64,000 nucleotides of DNA, from NCBI RefSeq assembly GCF_001238275.1, contig NZ_LGTB01000044.1, positions 29,838-93,837 on the forward strand, read 5' to 3'. The notes beneath the pieces are model-generated. The model was given only the letters and a program-made list of their open reading frames with translations. It was not told the DNA's origin and searched no databases. This document shows, in pieces, positions 55,268-63,949 of this stretch. The stretch comes from Bradyrhizobium viridifuturi (GTDB taxonomy: Bacteria; Pseudomonadota; Alphaproteobacteria; Rhizobiales; Xanthobacteraceae). The position numbers and the translations under genes are program-made. The stretch's first letter is position 1, and each line of letters starts with the position of its first letter.

Positions 55268-56689
55268 TCACTCCCCCTTCAATCGCTGCCCCTCCTGAAC
55301 CCGTACCCGCTCGGCGCCGCGGCTGCCGGCGGAGGATAGCCGCAGCGTGCTGAGGACGGCGCCGACGACGGCAAAGCCGACGCCGACCATCAGCGAGATC
55401 CTCGTACCGTCGGCCGGATAGCGCGCCAGCAGCATCGCCACCAGCGCGGCACCGATGGTCTGTCCGAGCAGGCGCGCGGTGCCCAGCATGCCGCTGGCGC
55501 CGCCGGAGCGCTCGCGCGGCGCGGCGGCGATCATGGTGCGGTTGTTCGGGGTCTGGAACAGGCCGAAGCCGACGCCGGCGAGCGCCATGCGCCAGATCAC
55601 GTCGATCGGCGCTGCGTTGGCCGGCATCAGCGCCAGCGAGCCCAGTCCGGTCGCGAAGATCAGCAGGCCGATGCCGCCGAGCAGGCCGGCCGGGTAGCGC
55701 TCGACCAGCCATCCCGCGAGCGGGGCGGCGAACGCGACCGCGATCGGCCACGGCGTGATCAACAGGCCGATCTGCACCGCCGAATATCCGAAATGGTTTT
55801 CGAGGTAGAACGGCATCGCGACGAAGGCCAGCATCTGGCCGCAGAACGAGGCGATCGAGGTGCCGATCGACAGCGCGAAGATCGGAATCCGCAGCAGGTC
55901 GACCGGCAGCAGCGGCGAGGGCAAATGCTGCTGGCGCCGGTACAGCAAGTGCGAGGCGACCGCGGCGACCGCGAACTCCAATGCGCAGACATACAGCGCC
56001 TCGCCATGGCCGGCGCTGTCGATTGCGCTGATGCCGAACCCGAACGCGATCGCGCTCATCCCAGCGCTTTGCCAGTCGAAGGCATGAACCGCAGGCCTGG
56101 TGTGCGGCAGGAACCGCCAGCCCAGCGCCAGCGTCACGACGCCGAGCGGGACGTTGATGGCGAACAGATAGGGCCAGGTCCCGACCGCCAGGATGAACGA
56201 GGCGATGGTCGGGCCGACCGCGGCCGAGATCGCGACGACCAGCGCATTGACGCCGATGCCGCGGCCGAGCTGCGAATGCGGATAGATGAAGCGGACGAGA
56301 GCGGTGTTGACGCTGAGGATGCCGGCGGCGCCGAACCCCTGCAGGATGCGGGCGATCGTCAGCAGCGGCAGCGTATGCGACAGCGCGCAGAACAGCGACG
56401 CCAGCGTGAACAGCAGCAGCCCCGCCAGATAGACGCGGCGATAGCCGATGATCTCGCCGAGCGAGGCCAGCGGCAGCAGCGAGATCGTGATCGCCAGCTG
56501 ATAGCCGTTGACGATCCAGATCGAGAATGCCGGGCTGGCGTTGAGATCCCGGGCAATGGTCGGCAGCGCGACATTGGCGATCGAGCCGTCGACGACGGCC
56601 ATCACGAGGCCCAGCGCGATCGTGAGAATGGCCCAATTGCGCTGCGGCTGCGGCAGCCCGTCGGGATGCTCAATAATCGCGGACGACAT
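55268..56689 (-). CDS. MFS drug transporter (DHA2/EmrB-like)
   Basis: 473 residues with about 14 hydrophobic segments. VVDGSIANVALPTIARDLNA (motif D1), LGEIIGYRRVYLAG (motif A) and GPTIASFILAVGTWPYLFAI (motif C region) are marks of the 14-TMS drug:H+ antiporter family. It probably exports toxic organic compounds. No membrane-fusion partner gene or regulator lies next to it. A second frame over the same region, Arg-rich, is a shadow. Confidence 0.87.
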   Translation of the reverse strand: MSSAIIEHPDGLPQPQRNWAILTIALGLVMAVVDGSIANVALPTIARDLNASPAFSIWIVNGYQLAITISLLPLASLGEIIGYRRVYLAGLLLFTLASLFCALSHTLPLLTIARILQGFGAAGILSVNTALVRFIYPHSQLGRGIGVNALVVAISAAVGPTIASFILAVGTWPYLFAINVPLGVVTLALGWRFLPHTRPAVHAFDWQSAGMSAIAFGFGISAIDSAGHGEALYVCALEFAVAAVASHLLYRRQQHLPSPLLPVDLLRIPIFALSIGTSIASFCGQMLAFVAMPFYLENHFGYSAVQIGLLITPWPIAVAFAAPLAGWLVERYPAGLLGGIGLLIFATGLGSLALMPANAAPIDVIWRMALAGVGFGLFQTPNNRTMIAAAPRERSGGASGMLGTARLLGQTIGAALVAMLLARYPADGTRISLMVGVGFAVVGAVLSTLRLSSAGSRGAERVRVQEGQRLKGE

Positions 56690-56851
56690 GTCGTGAGGTT
56701 GCTCTCGGTTCCAGCTTGGCGGGCTTACCGGATGCTGGATTAACCTGACCTTTGCAACCCCCGAAATGTCCGCCCCGGGTGCACCGAAACGAGGCTGGGG
56801 AACGCCAAGAAGCTCAGCCTCGATGTTAGCCTTGATTGTTAGCCTCGATTG

Positions 56852-57205
56852 TCAGCCTTGGCCGAGCAGTTCCTTGATGCGCCGCTGCAGCTGCCGCTTC
56901 TTGATCTCGCTGCGGCGGACCCGCTCGTCGAGATCGCTTACCGGGTTGTCCGAGGTCATGATCCGGAAGGCGAGGCCGACCTTGTTGGCCTGGCGCCAGA
57001 TCAGGCGCGCCAGGAACGAGCGGCCCTTGCGCGCGACGTTCAGATTCATCTCCTCGGGCAGACGTGCGGCATCGCCAAATTCGACGCAGGCGCCACGTTC
57101 GCTGATGTTGCGGACGACGCAATCCATCGTCGAGCCGCGTTCATTGATCTCCGCAACCGCACCGTAAAACACCTTGTCGCGTGGGCTCTGGCGCCGGTCC
57201 TGCAT
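56852..57205 (-). CDS. PilZ-domain protein
   Basis: 117 residues. The c-di-GMP-binding motifs are QDRRQSPRDKVF (RxxxR) and VRNISERGACVEF (a D/NxSxxG variant). A basic helical tail (RRSEIKKRQLQRRIKELL) follows. Single-domain PilZ proteins pass c-di-GMP signals to motility or polysaccharide systems; the partner is unknown. AAGGAGG-like sequence (GAGGAGGATTTCCC) precedes the ATG. Confidence 0.87.
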   Translation of the reverse strand: MQDRRQSPRDKVFYGAVAEINERGSTMDCVVRNISERGACVEFGDAARLPEEMNLNVARKGRSFLARLIWRQANKVGLAFRIMTSDNPVSDLDERVRRSEIKKRQLQRRIKELLGQG

Positions 57206-57437
57206 GGGAAATCCTCCTCAAATGAACGGCACAACTGTACCGGTCCGGACCTGCGAAAAGAAGGGTACGAACGGAACCCGTTGCAGTTAGTGTAAATTGT
57301 TTGCATCCGTGAAGGCTTGGATTCCCGGCTATTTTGCGCCGCAAAGCGCCGCCGGAGCCTTGTCCTGACGGGTTTTCTTAACGCGAACCGGTACCCATCC
57401 CGCGTCAGGTGCGGCACAGGCTTCGCTCGACAACACT

Positions 57438-58394
57438 TCAGTTCGGCAGCCGGCTGTGCCGCCACTCGCGCGGCGACAGGCCGTAATGATCGCGGAACAC
57501 GCGGCCGAAATGCGAGAGGTCGTTAAAGCCCCAGGCGAACGCGATCTCGCTGATGTGGCGATGCGCGTGTGCCGGCGAGGCGAGGTCGCGCTTGCAGCGC
57601 TCCAGCCGCTCTGCCAGCACGAAGCGCTGGAACGAGGTGTCCTCGTCGGCGAGCAGGCTGTTGACGTAGCGCGGCGAGATGCCGAGCGCCGCGGCGGTTT
57701 CGGTGAGGCCGAGCTCGGGATTCGGCAGATGCGCGAGCACATGCGCCTTCAGCCGGTAGAGCAGGGCGGAGCGGTGGGTCGAGGCCGGCAGCGCGGCGCC
57801 GCCGACGCGCTCGCTGATCGCCATCGCGAGCAGGTCCGCGGCCTGATCGGCGAGGCGGATCGCGCTGTCCGGATCAAGCCTGTCGGCGATATCGGCGAGC
57901 CCCGAGATGAACTGCCAGGCGAGCCGCTGCACCGGGCGATCGGACGTGAATGTCGTCGCCGTCAGACCCTGGGTGCCGGCAAAGCGCCGGTGCAGCATTG
58001 CGCGCGGCACCTGGAAGATGCTCTGCGTGAAGTCGTCGTTGAAGCGCAGCTCATAGGGCCGCGTGGTGTCGTAGAACGCGAACTCGCCGGGCTGGATCAC
58101 GGTCTCGCGGCCGTCCTGCACCACGCCGCCCGAGCCGCTGCGGCCGAGCGCGAACAGAACGAAGTCCTCGCTGGCGCGCGCGATCCGCGACGGTGTGCGC
58201 AGCACCCGCTGCCGGCTCGACGAAACGACCGAACACTTCGCCGGCCCCAGTTGCGTGCTGGTGATGGCGCCATGGAAGGCGGTGCCGAGGTCGGACTTGC
58301 AGTCGAGCTGCACGAACACGTCGCAGACGATGTCTTGCCAGAGCGCCAGGCGCCGATGCGTGGGCGCGGTGTCCGTGGTGAACAGGGCCGGCAT
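57438..58394 (-). CDS. AraC-family activator of the aldoxime-nitrile genes
   Basis: 318 residues. The N-terminal part (about 1-190) resembles the AraC-binding-like domain of NphR/OxdR-type activators (LWQDIVCDVFVQLDCKSD; VIQPGEFAFYDTTRPYELRF). The C-terminal double HTH is at about 215-315 (LTETAAALGISPRYVNSLLA, ISEIAFAWGFNDLSHFGRVF, GLSPREWR). It is divergent from the nitrilase with 208 bases between. AraC regulators of this type activate nitrilase and aldoxime dehydratase genes in other bacteria, so control of the next two genes is likely. Confidence 0.9.
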   Translation of the reverse strand: MPALFTTDTAPTHRRLALWQDIVCDVFVQLDCKSDLGTAFHGAITSTQLGPAKCSVVSSSRQRVLRTPSRIARASEDFVLFALGRSGSGGVVQDGRETVIQPGEFAFYDTTRPYELRFNDDFTQSIFQVPRAMLHRRFAGTQGLTATTFTSDRPVQRLAWQFISGLADIADRLDPDSAIRLADQAADLLAMAISERVGGAALPASTHRSALLYRLKAHVLAHLPNPELGLTETAAALGISPRYVNSLLADEDTSFQRFVLAERLERCKRDLASPAHAHRHISEIAFAWGFNDLSHFGRVFRDHYGLSPREWRHSRLPN

Positions 58395-58602
58395 GATTTC
58401 CTCCCTTCACGAGTGCAAACGCTGGCCACGCAAACAAAGCAAGCTTCGTACCGGTGACGGCCGGGGGAATCTCCTCCGCAGTCGAATTTTCCTTCCGTTC
58501 TGGTCGAACGGCAGGCCCGGTCCCGGGGCAGCATGATGTCAGAGCCCGCTAGGGCCGATCAAGACCGAACCGGCCGGAGCGGCCGGCTGCGAGGAGGACA
58601 TC

Positions 58603-59613
58603 ATGGGTATCGAACATCCGAAATATCGCGTTGCGGTGGTGCAGGCCGCGCCGGCCTGGCTCGACCTCGACGCCTCCATCGCCAAGAGCATCGCGCTGAT
58701 CGAGGAGGCAGCCGCCAAGGGGGCCAAACTGATCGCGTTCCCCGAGGCGTTCATCCCCGGCTATCCCTGGTACATCTGGCTGGACTCGCCGGCCTGGGCG
58801 ATCGGGCGCGGTTTCGTGCAGCGCTATTTCGACAACTCCCTGTCCTACGATAGTCCGCAGGCGGAGAAGTTGCGCCTTGCGGTGAAGAAGGCCGGCATGA
58901 CCGCGGTGCTCGGCCTGTCCGAGCGCGAGGGCGGCAGCCTCTACCTCGCGCAATGGCTGATCGGACCTGACGGCGAGACCATCGCGAAGCGGCGCAAGCT
59001 GCGGCCGACCCACGCCGAGCGCACCGTCTATGGCGAGGGCGACGGCAGCGACCTTGCAGTGCACGACCGCCCCGGCATCGGCCGCCTCGGCGCGCTGTGC
59101 TGCTGGGAGCATCTGCAGCCGCTGTCGAAATACGCGATGTATGCCCAGAACGAGCAGGTACATGTCGCGGCCTGGCCGAGCTTCTCGCTGTACGATCCGT
59201 TCGCGCCGGCGCTCGGCTGGGAGGTCAACAACGCGGCCTCACGCGTCTATGCCGTCGAGGGCTCGTGCTTCGTGCTGGCGCCCTGTGCCACAGTCTCGCA
59301 GGCCATGATCGACGAGATGTGCGACCGCGAGGACAAGCACGCGCTGCTGCATGTCGGCGGCGGACACGCCGCGATCTATGGGCCCGACGGCAGCTCGATC
59401 GCTGAGAAGCTGCCGCCCGATCAGGAGGGGCTGCTGTTCGCCGATATCGATCTCGGCGCGATCGGGATCGCCAAGAATGCCGCCGATCCGGCCGGGCATT
59501 ATTCGCGGCCCGACGTCACGCGTCTGCTGCTGAACAAGAAGCCCTCAAAGCGCGTCGAGCATTTCGCGCTGCCGCTCGACAGCTTCGAGGAGATCGACGC
59601 GGCCGCGAGCTGA
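58603..59613 (+). CDS. Nitrilase
   Basis: 336 residues. The enzyme hydrolyses nitriles directly to carboxylic acid and ammonia. The catalytic triad is visible: E48 (FPEAFIPG), K132 (RRKLRPTHAERTVYGEG) and C167 (LCCWEHLQPL). WPSFSLY and GGGHAAIYGPDGS are typical of plant- and bacterial-type true nitrilases rather than amidases. GAGGAGGAC precedes the ATG. It is followed after 36 bases by the aldoxime dehydratase that makes its substrate, so the pair converts an aldoxime to an acid. Confidence 0.93.
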   Translation: MGIEHPKYRVAVVQAAPAWLDLDASIAKSIALIEEAAAKGAKLIAFPEAFIPGYPWYIWLDSPAWAIGRGFVQRYFDNSLSYDSPQAEKLRLAVKKAGMTAVLGLSEREGGSLYLAQWLIGPDGETIAKRRKLRPTHAERTVYGEGDGSDLAVHDRPGIGRLGALCCWEHLQPLSKYAMYAQNEQVHVAAWPSFSLYDPFAPALGWEVNNAASRVYAVEGSCFVLAPCATVSQAMIDEMCDREDKHALLHVGGGHAAIYGPDGSSIAEKLPPDQEGLLFADIDLGAIGIAKNAADPAGHYSRPDVTRLLLNKKPSKRVEHFALPLDSFEEIDAAAS

Positions 59614-59649
59614 ACGCGTCAGGGCAACATCGAACCGGAGGTGACTGTC

Positions 59650-60702
59650 ATGGAATCCGCGATTCCTCCTCATTTGCAGACGGCGCGCTCCCGTCATCGT
59701 CGTGTGCCTGACGACTATGCGCCGCCGTATCCGTCCTTCGTCGCGCGCCACAAGCCCGCGGTCGCAAGCGTGATCATGGCCTATTTCGGCGTGCAGTTTC
59801 GCGGCGAGCCGACGGCCGCCGCGACCGGGGCGCTGGCGCAAATCGCAAGGCGCTTTGCCACGGAGAATGGCCCGACCCATTGGGATCGCGCGCAATATGT
59901 CGACCAGGCCGGCTTCACCAATGTCGTCTCGGTCGCCTATTGGGACGATGCCGGGCGTTTCGACGCCTGGTTCGGCGGTGCCCGCGAGGCCTGGACCGGC
60001 GGCGCCGCCGCCGACGGCGTCGGCCGTTTCATCGAGGTGCTGCGGCCGCAAGTTGCGCGCTACGAGACGCTGTTCTCGTCGCTCGGCCGCCCGGAGGGCG
60101 TCGCGGTTCTTGCCGATGGCATGAGCGGCGAGGTGCAGGAGCACGCCTATTGGGGCGGCATGCGCGACCGCATCCCGCTGTCGCAGACCGACGCGATGAC
60201 GCCCGGTGGCGAGCCGCGCGTCATCCGCGACGGCGCGCGCATCCGCGTGGTCGCGCATGACAATCTCTGCCTGATCCGCTCCGGACAGGACTGGAGCGAC
60301 ACCGAGGCCTCCGAACGCAAGATGTATCTCGACGACGTCGAGCCGGTGCTGCGCGAGGGCATGGATTTTCTGCGCGACGACGGCGTGCCGATCGGCTGCT
60401 ACGCCAACCGCTACATGCGTGTCGTCGATGCGGATGGAAGAGTGATGGAAAAGTCCTACGGGCAGAGCTGGTGGAAGAGCCTCGCTGCGTTGGAGCGCTG
60501 GGCGGAATCGCATCCGACCCATGTCCGGATCTTCGGCGCGGCGATGAAGTATCTGTCCACGTTGGGGCCGTCAGCGAAGCTCAGGCTGTATCACGAGGTC
60601 ACGGTCGCCGCTGCCGACGAGCAGTTCTTCGAATATCTCGGCTGCCACGACCGCACGGGCATGCTCGGCGCGGTGCAGGTCACGGAAGCGCAGCCCGCCT
60701 GA
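59650..60702 (+). CDS. oxd: Heme-dependent aldoxime dehydratase
   Basis: 350 residues of the phenylacetaldoxime dehydratase family. The enzyme removes water from an aldoxime to give a nitrile with substrate bound directly to heme iron. Expected features are present: SRHRRVPDDYAPPYPSFVAR at the start, YWDDAGRFDAWF, H291 in PTHVRIFGAA (probable proximal heme ligand) and H315 in LRLYHEVTV (probable catalytic His). ATG 59650 is preferred to the GTG at 59641; CCGGAGGTGAC precedes it. Naturally linked to nitrilase as in Rhodococcus and Bacillus clusters. Confidence 0.92.
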   Translation: MESAIPPHLQTARSRHRRVPDDYAPPYPSFVARHKPAVASVIMAYFGVQFRGEPTAAATGALAQIARRFATENGPTHWDRAQYVDQAGFTNVVSVAYWDDAGRFDAWFGGAREAWTGGAAADGVGRFIEVLRPQVARYETLFSSLGRPEGVAVLADGMSGEVQEHAYWGGMRDRIPLSQTDAMTPGGEPRVIRDGARIRVVAHDNLCLIRSGQDWSDTEASERKMYLDDVEPVLREGMDFLRDDGVPIGCYANRYMRVVDADGRVMEKSYGQSWWKSLAALERWAESHPTHVRIFGAAMKYLSTLGPSAKLRLYHEVTVAAADEQFFEYLGCHDRTGMLGAVQVTEAQPA

Positions 60703-60753
60703 CGTTCGACTTGCTCGGATCGCCCGAGCGCTGGCCGCGTTGGAAGTGCATTC

Positions 60754-60775
60754 CCTCCCCCGCAAGCGGGAGAGG
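60754..60775. repeat. Short palindromic element between convergent genes
   Basis: CCTCCCCCGC-AA-GCGGGAGAGG has one mismatch in a 10-bp stem. The sequence type, with CCTC/GAGG ends and a CGCAAGCG core, is one I recall as widely repeated in Bradyrhizobium-like genomes. It lies between the converging aldoxime dehydratase and LysR genes. Confidence 0.5.
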
Positions 60776-60815
60776 TGCAGCGAGTTTGCCGCGGGACCGA
60801 TCCACACTGCCGTGA

Positions 60816-61667
60816 CTACGGCCGTAGCCGGCCGCCATGCGCGGTGATGGCCTGCGCCAATTCGACGGCCGGGCCGCGCCTGGTCCGGCGCGCGGTGCGG
60901 ACCACGAACTCGACGCTGCCGAGCGGCGGCAGGCCTGCCGCCGGCATCGCCTCCAACCCGTCCGGGATCAAGCCTTGCGCCTGCGGCGTGATGCCGAGGC
61001 CGGCAAGAGCCGCGGCGCGCAGGCCGCTGAGGCTGCCGCTGGAGCAGACGATGCGCCATGGCCGCCCGAACCGCTCCATCGCCTCCAGCACCACGCTGCG
61101 GCTGACGCTCGGCGGCGCGTAGAGGATCAGCGGCAATGGCTGCTCGGGATCGAGCCGCATGCCCGGCGCGCCAGTCCACACCAGGCGGTCCTGCCACACC
61201 AGCTGTCCCAGCGCGTCGCCGGGCCGCCGCTTGCCGAGCACGAGGTCGAGCTCGCCGGCGTCGAGCTGCTGGTACAGCACGGCGCTGAGACCGATCGTCA
61301 GCTCGAGATCAACCTGCGGATGGCGGCGGACGAAATCGCGCAAAAGATCTGGCAGGCGGGAGCTGGCAAAATCCTCGGCGGCGCCGAACCGAACCTTTCC
61401 GCGTACCTGCGACCCCGCGAAGTAGTCGCGGGCGCGCGCATTGGCCTCGAGGATCGGGCGCGCGAAGCCGGTCATCGCCTCGCCGTCGGCGGTGAGCGCC
61501 ACCGAATGGGTGTCGCGCACGAACAGCCGACGGCCGGCGGCGGCTTCCAGCTTGCGGATGTGCTGGCTGACCGTCGACTGCTTCAGGCCGAGGCGGCGAC
61601 CGGCCTCGGTGAAGTTCTGGGTCTGCACCACGGTGAGGAAGGTCTCTAACTGGGCGGGGTCGAGCAT
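60816..61667 (-). CDS. LysR-family transcriptional regulator
   Basis: 283 residues. HTH at the N-terminus (LETFLTVVQTQNFTEAGRRL, LKQSTVSQHIRKLEAAAGRR) and an LTTR effector domain from about residue 90 (VRFGAAEDFASSRLPDLLRD). It is divergent from the bile-acid-symporter-family gene, and a 19-base inverted repeat (61678-61696) lies 11 bases upstream of its start. Its target is most likely that transporter. Whether it also senses nitrile-pathway compounds cannot be told. Confidence 0.9.
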   Translation of the reverse strand: MLDPAQLETFLTVVQTQNFTEAGRRLGLKQSTVSQHIRKLEAAAGRRLFVRDTHSVALTADGEAMTGFARPILEANARARDYFAGSQVRGKVRFGAAEDFASSRLPDLLRDFVRRHPQVDLELTIGLSAVLYQQLDAGELDLVLGKRRPGDALGQLVWQDRLVWTGAPGMRLDPEQPLPLILYAPPSVSRSVVLEAMERFGRPWRIVCSSGSLSGLRAAALAGLGITPQAQGLIPDGLEAMPAAGLPPLGSVEFVVRTARRTRRGPAVELAQAITAHGGRLRP

Positions 61668-61677
61668 GGCGGGTCCA

Positions 61678-61696
61678 TCATTACGTAATGTAATGA
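61678..61696. promoter_or_regulatory. LTTR operator
   Basis: TCATTAC-GTAAT-GTAATGA is a perfect 19-base inverted repeat, with the inner CATTACGTAATG itself a palindrome. It sits between the divergent LysR and transporter genes. It is a strong candidate for the LysR recognition site. Confidence 0.65.
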
Positions 61697-61769
61697 CAAT
61701 AACAGCGGTAAGTGCGGTTCACAATTGGCCTGAGAGGCGCCACCTTCCGATCAAGGAAAGGAACCTGCC

Positions 61770-62774
61770 ATGACCATCAGCCGCCTGCGATCACTCGTAC
61801 CCGTCGACCCCTATATCGCTGCCATCGTCGGCATGGTCGGGCTTGCCACGCTGCTGCCGCTGCACGGGCAGGGCACCGTGATCGGCGGCTACGCCACCGA
61901 CGCTGCGATCGCGCTGCTGTTCTTCCTGCACGGCGCCCGGCTGTCGACCACGGAGGCGCTGGTCGGCGCCCGGCACTGGAAGCTGCATCTCGTGATCTTC
62001 CTCTCGACCTTCGGTTTGTTCCCGCTGCTTGGGCTCGCTGCCCATGCGCTGGCGCCGCATCTGCTGACGCCGGCGCTGTGGGCGGGCGTGATCCTGATCT
62101 GCATCCTGCCGTCGACCGTGCAGTCCTCGGTCGCCTTCACCTCGATCGCGCATGGCAATGTGTCGGCGGCGCTGTGCTCGGCGACCGCCTCCAATCTGCT
62201 CGGCATCGTCGCGACGCCGCTGCTGGCGGGCGTGCTGCTCTCCAGCCATGGCGGGTTCTCCGGCAATGCCGCGCTCGACATCGTCGTGCAGTTGCTGCTG
62301 CCGTTCGTGGCGGGGCAATTGTCGCGGCCCCTGATCGGAAGCTGGGTCGCGCGGCACCATGCGATGCTCGGCCTGGTCGATCGAGGCTCGATCCTCCTGA
62401 TTGTCTACACCGCGTTCAGCGACGGCGTCAGCCACGGCATCTGGCACCAGGTCAATGCGACGCAGATGGCCATCGTGCTTGGCCTCGATGCACTGCTGCT
62501 CGCGGTCGTGCTGCTGATCACCAATTTCGGCAGCCAGCTGCTCGGGTTCTCGCGCGCCGACCGCATCGCCATCATGTTCTGCGGCTCGAAGAAGAGCCTG
62601 GCGAGCGGATTGCCGATGGCGAGCGTGCTGCTTGCAGGGCAGTCGGTCGGGCTGATCGTGCTGCCGCTGATGCTGTTTCACCAGATCCAGCTGATGACAT
62701 GTGCGGCGCTGGCGCGGCGTTATGCGGGGGCTGAGGAAGGGACGTCACGTGATGCCGTCCCTGTGCACGCGTAG
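61770..62774 (+). CDS. Bile acid:sodium symporter (SBF/BASS)-family transporter
   Basis: 334 residues with nine or ten hydrophobic segments. ALLFFLHGARLSTTEALVGA, LICILPSTVQSSVAFTSIAH and GNVSAALCSATASNLLGIVA mark the PSE/SBF-like group. The family imports organic anions with Na+. GGAAAGGAACCTGCC precedes the ATG. It is divergent from LysR; its nearness to the nitrilase/aldoxime genes suggests, but does not prove, transport of a carboxylate. Confidence 0.88.
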   Translation: MTISRLRSLVPVDPYIAAIVGMVGLATLLPLHGQGTVIGGYATDAAIALLFFLHGARLSTTEALVGARHWKLHLVIFLSTFGLFPLLGLAAHALAPHLLTPALWAGVILICILPSTVQSSVAFTSIAHGNVSAALCSATASNLLGIVATPLLAGVLLSSHGGFSGNAALDIVVQLLLPFVAGQLSRPLIGSWVARHHAMLGLVDRGSILLIVYTAFSDGVSHGIWHQVNATQMAIVLGLDALLLAVVLLITNFGSQLLGFSRADRIAIMFCGSKKSLASGLPMASVLLAGQSVGLIVLPLMLFHQIQLMTCAALARRYAGAEEGTSRDAVPVHA

Positions 62775-62790
62775 GCGTTTCACCACCAGT

Positions 62791-62893
62791 GTCGTCCCCC
62801 GGCTTGACCGGGGGACCCAGTACGCCGCGGCTTCTCCGTCTTCACAAACGTCTCTGGAGTACTGGATCGCCCGGTCGAGCCGGGCGATGACAC
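62791..62893. repeat. Twin-hairpin intergenic repeat
   Basis: GTCCCCCGG-CTTGA-CCGGGGGAC (62794-62816) and ATCGCCCGG-TCGAG-CCGGGCGAT (62866-62888) flank a 49-base middle in which CAGTAC (62819) and GTACTG (62859) are also complementary. The whole is a nested inverted repeat. It lies between converging genes. This GTCGTCCCCCGGCTTGACCG type is one I recall as dispersed in Bradyrhizobium genomes. Confidence 0.6.
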
Positions 62894-62928
62894 CGTTAGC
62901 TTAGTGAGCGTGGACGCAACGCCCGGCG

Positions 62929-63858
62929 CTACGCGACGCGCAGGCCCTTGGCGATTTCCTTCTGCGCGTCGAACTCACGACGCAGCCGTGCCAGCTCCTC
63001 GGCGCTCAGCGCCTCGGCATTGCTGTAGTCGCGCTTCCAGGACGCATCCGCGTTCCAGCGCAGCGGCGATTGCACGGTGGTCTGCGGGCCGGGCGCAGAC
63101 TCCAGCACGCGCAGCGCGAGCTCCAGCGTTAAGGCCTGTGAGGCCTCGTCATGTGGCTTGCCGGCCGAATTGCCGAGCGGGAAATCGGAGAACAGGAAGC
63201 GCGGCACCGCAGCGTGCTCGACGATGTCCTTGGCGCAGCCCATCACGACGGTCGGGATGCCGTTGGCTTCGAGATGCCGCGCCACCAGGCTGACGGTCTG
63301 GTGGCAGACCGGGCAGTTCGGCACCAGCACCGCGGCGTCGACCTTGTCGTCGCGGCAGCGCTTGAGGATTTCGGGCGCGTCGGTCTCGATGGTGACGCGG
63401 TGGCTGCGGTTGGTCGGAGCGCCGAAGAAGCGCGGGGCGACTTCGCCGATCGTGCCTGCCGCGGCGAGGCGCTTGAGCTGCGCCAGCGGGAACCAGGTGC
63501 CGCTGTCGGTCGCCGTGGTGTGGGTGCGGTCATAGGCGATGTGCGAAATTCGCAGATCGTGCTGCTGCGACGTATCGCCGTCGTAGACAGAATAGAATTT
63601 TGCCCCGCCGTTGTATTTCGCGCCCGGACCCTGGTCGCCGCGGGCAGGATCGAACGGCGCCGCCGTCGTGATGATGGCGACGCGGGACTGGCTCAGCGGC
63701 TTCGTCAACGGCTGGAACGGGGCCGAAGTGTAGTGCGCCCAGCGGTAGGGGGTGGTGTAGCCGATCGCCGCATAATAATCGCGGGTCCGCTTCATGTAGC
63801 CGATCGGGGCGTCGTCGTCGGGGGCAAAGCCGAGTTGATCGTCCGTAGCTGCGGCCAT
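62929..63858 (-). CDS. GrdB-like (glycine/sarcosine/betaine reductase selenoprotein B family) protein
   Basis: 309 residues from ATG 63858, chosen for AAAAGGGAGCG upstream; a start at 63885 would lie before that site. RVAIITTAAPFDPARG, VDAAVLVPNCPVCHQTVSLV and GIPTVVMGCAKDIVEHA fit the selenoprotein B family. The selenocysteine position appears as ordinary Cys (PNCPVCHQ), and no in-frame UGA is present. Aerobic bacteria carry such Cys-form homologues without grdA/grdC; none is seen here. The reaction is unknown; two-electron reductive chemistry on a small molecule is a guess. Confidence 0.78.
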   Translation of the reverse strand: MAAATDDQLGFAPDDDAPIGYMKRTRDYYAAIGYTTPYRWAHYTSAPFQPLTKPLSQSRVAIITTAAPFDPARGDQGPGAKYNGGAKFYSVYDGDTSQQHDLRISHIAYDRTHTTATDSGTWFPLAQLKRLAAAGTIGEVAPRFFGAPTNRSHRVTIETDAPEILKRCRDDKVDAAVLVPNCPVCHQTVSLVARHLEANGIPTVVMGCAKDIVEHAAVPRFLFSDFPLGNSAGKPHDEASQALTLELALRVLESAPGPQTTVQSPLRWNADASWKRDYSNAEALSAEELARLRREFDAQKEIAKGLRVA

Positions 63859-63949
63859 TTTGCGCTCCCTTTTGCGCGCCATCATTTCAGTCCATAGCTA
63901 GACCACGAGCTTGCGGTGTCAAGCCGCGCTGCGCGGGAACAGATTTGCG

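Noticed and set aside
62929..63858. Selenocysteine insertion in the GrdB-like gene
   Set aside because: The motif position is encoded by cysteine codons and the frame contains no internal TGA.
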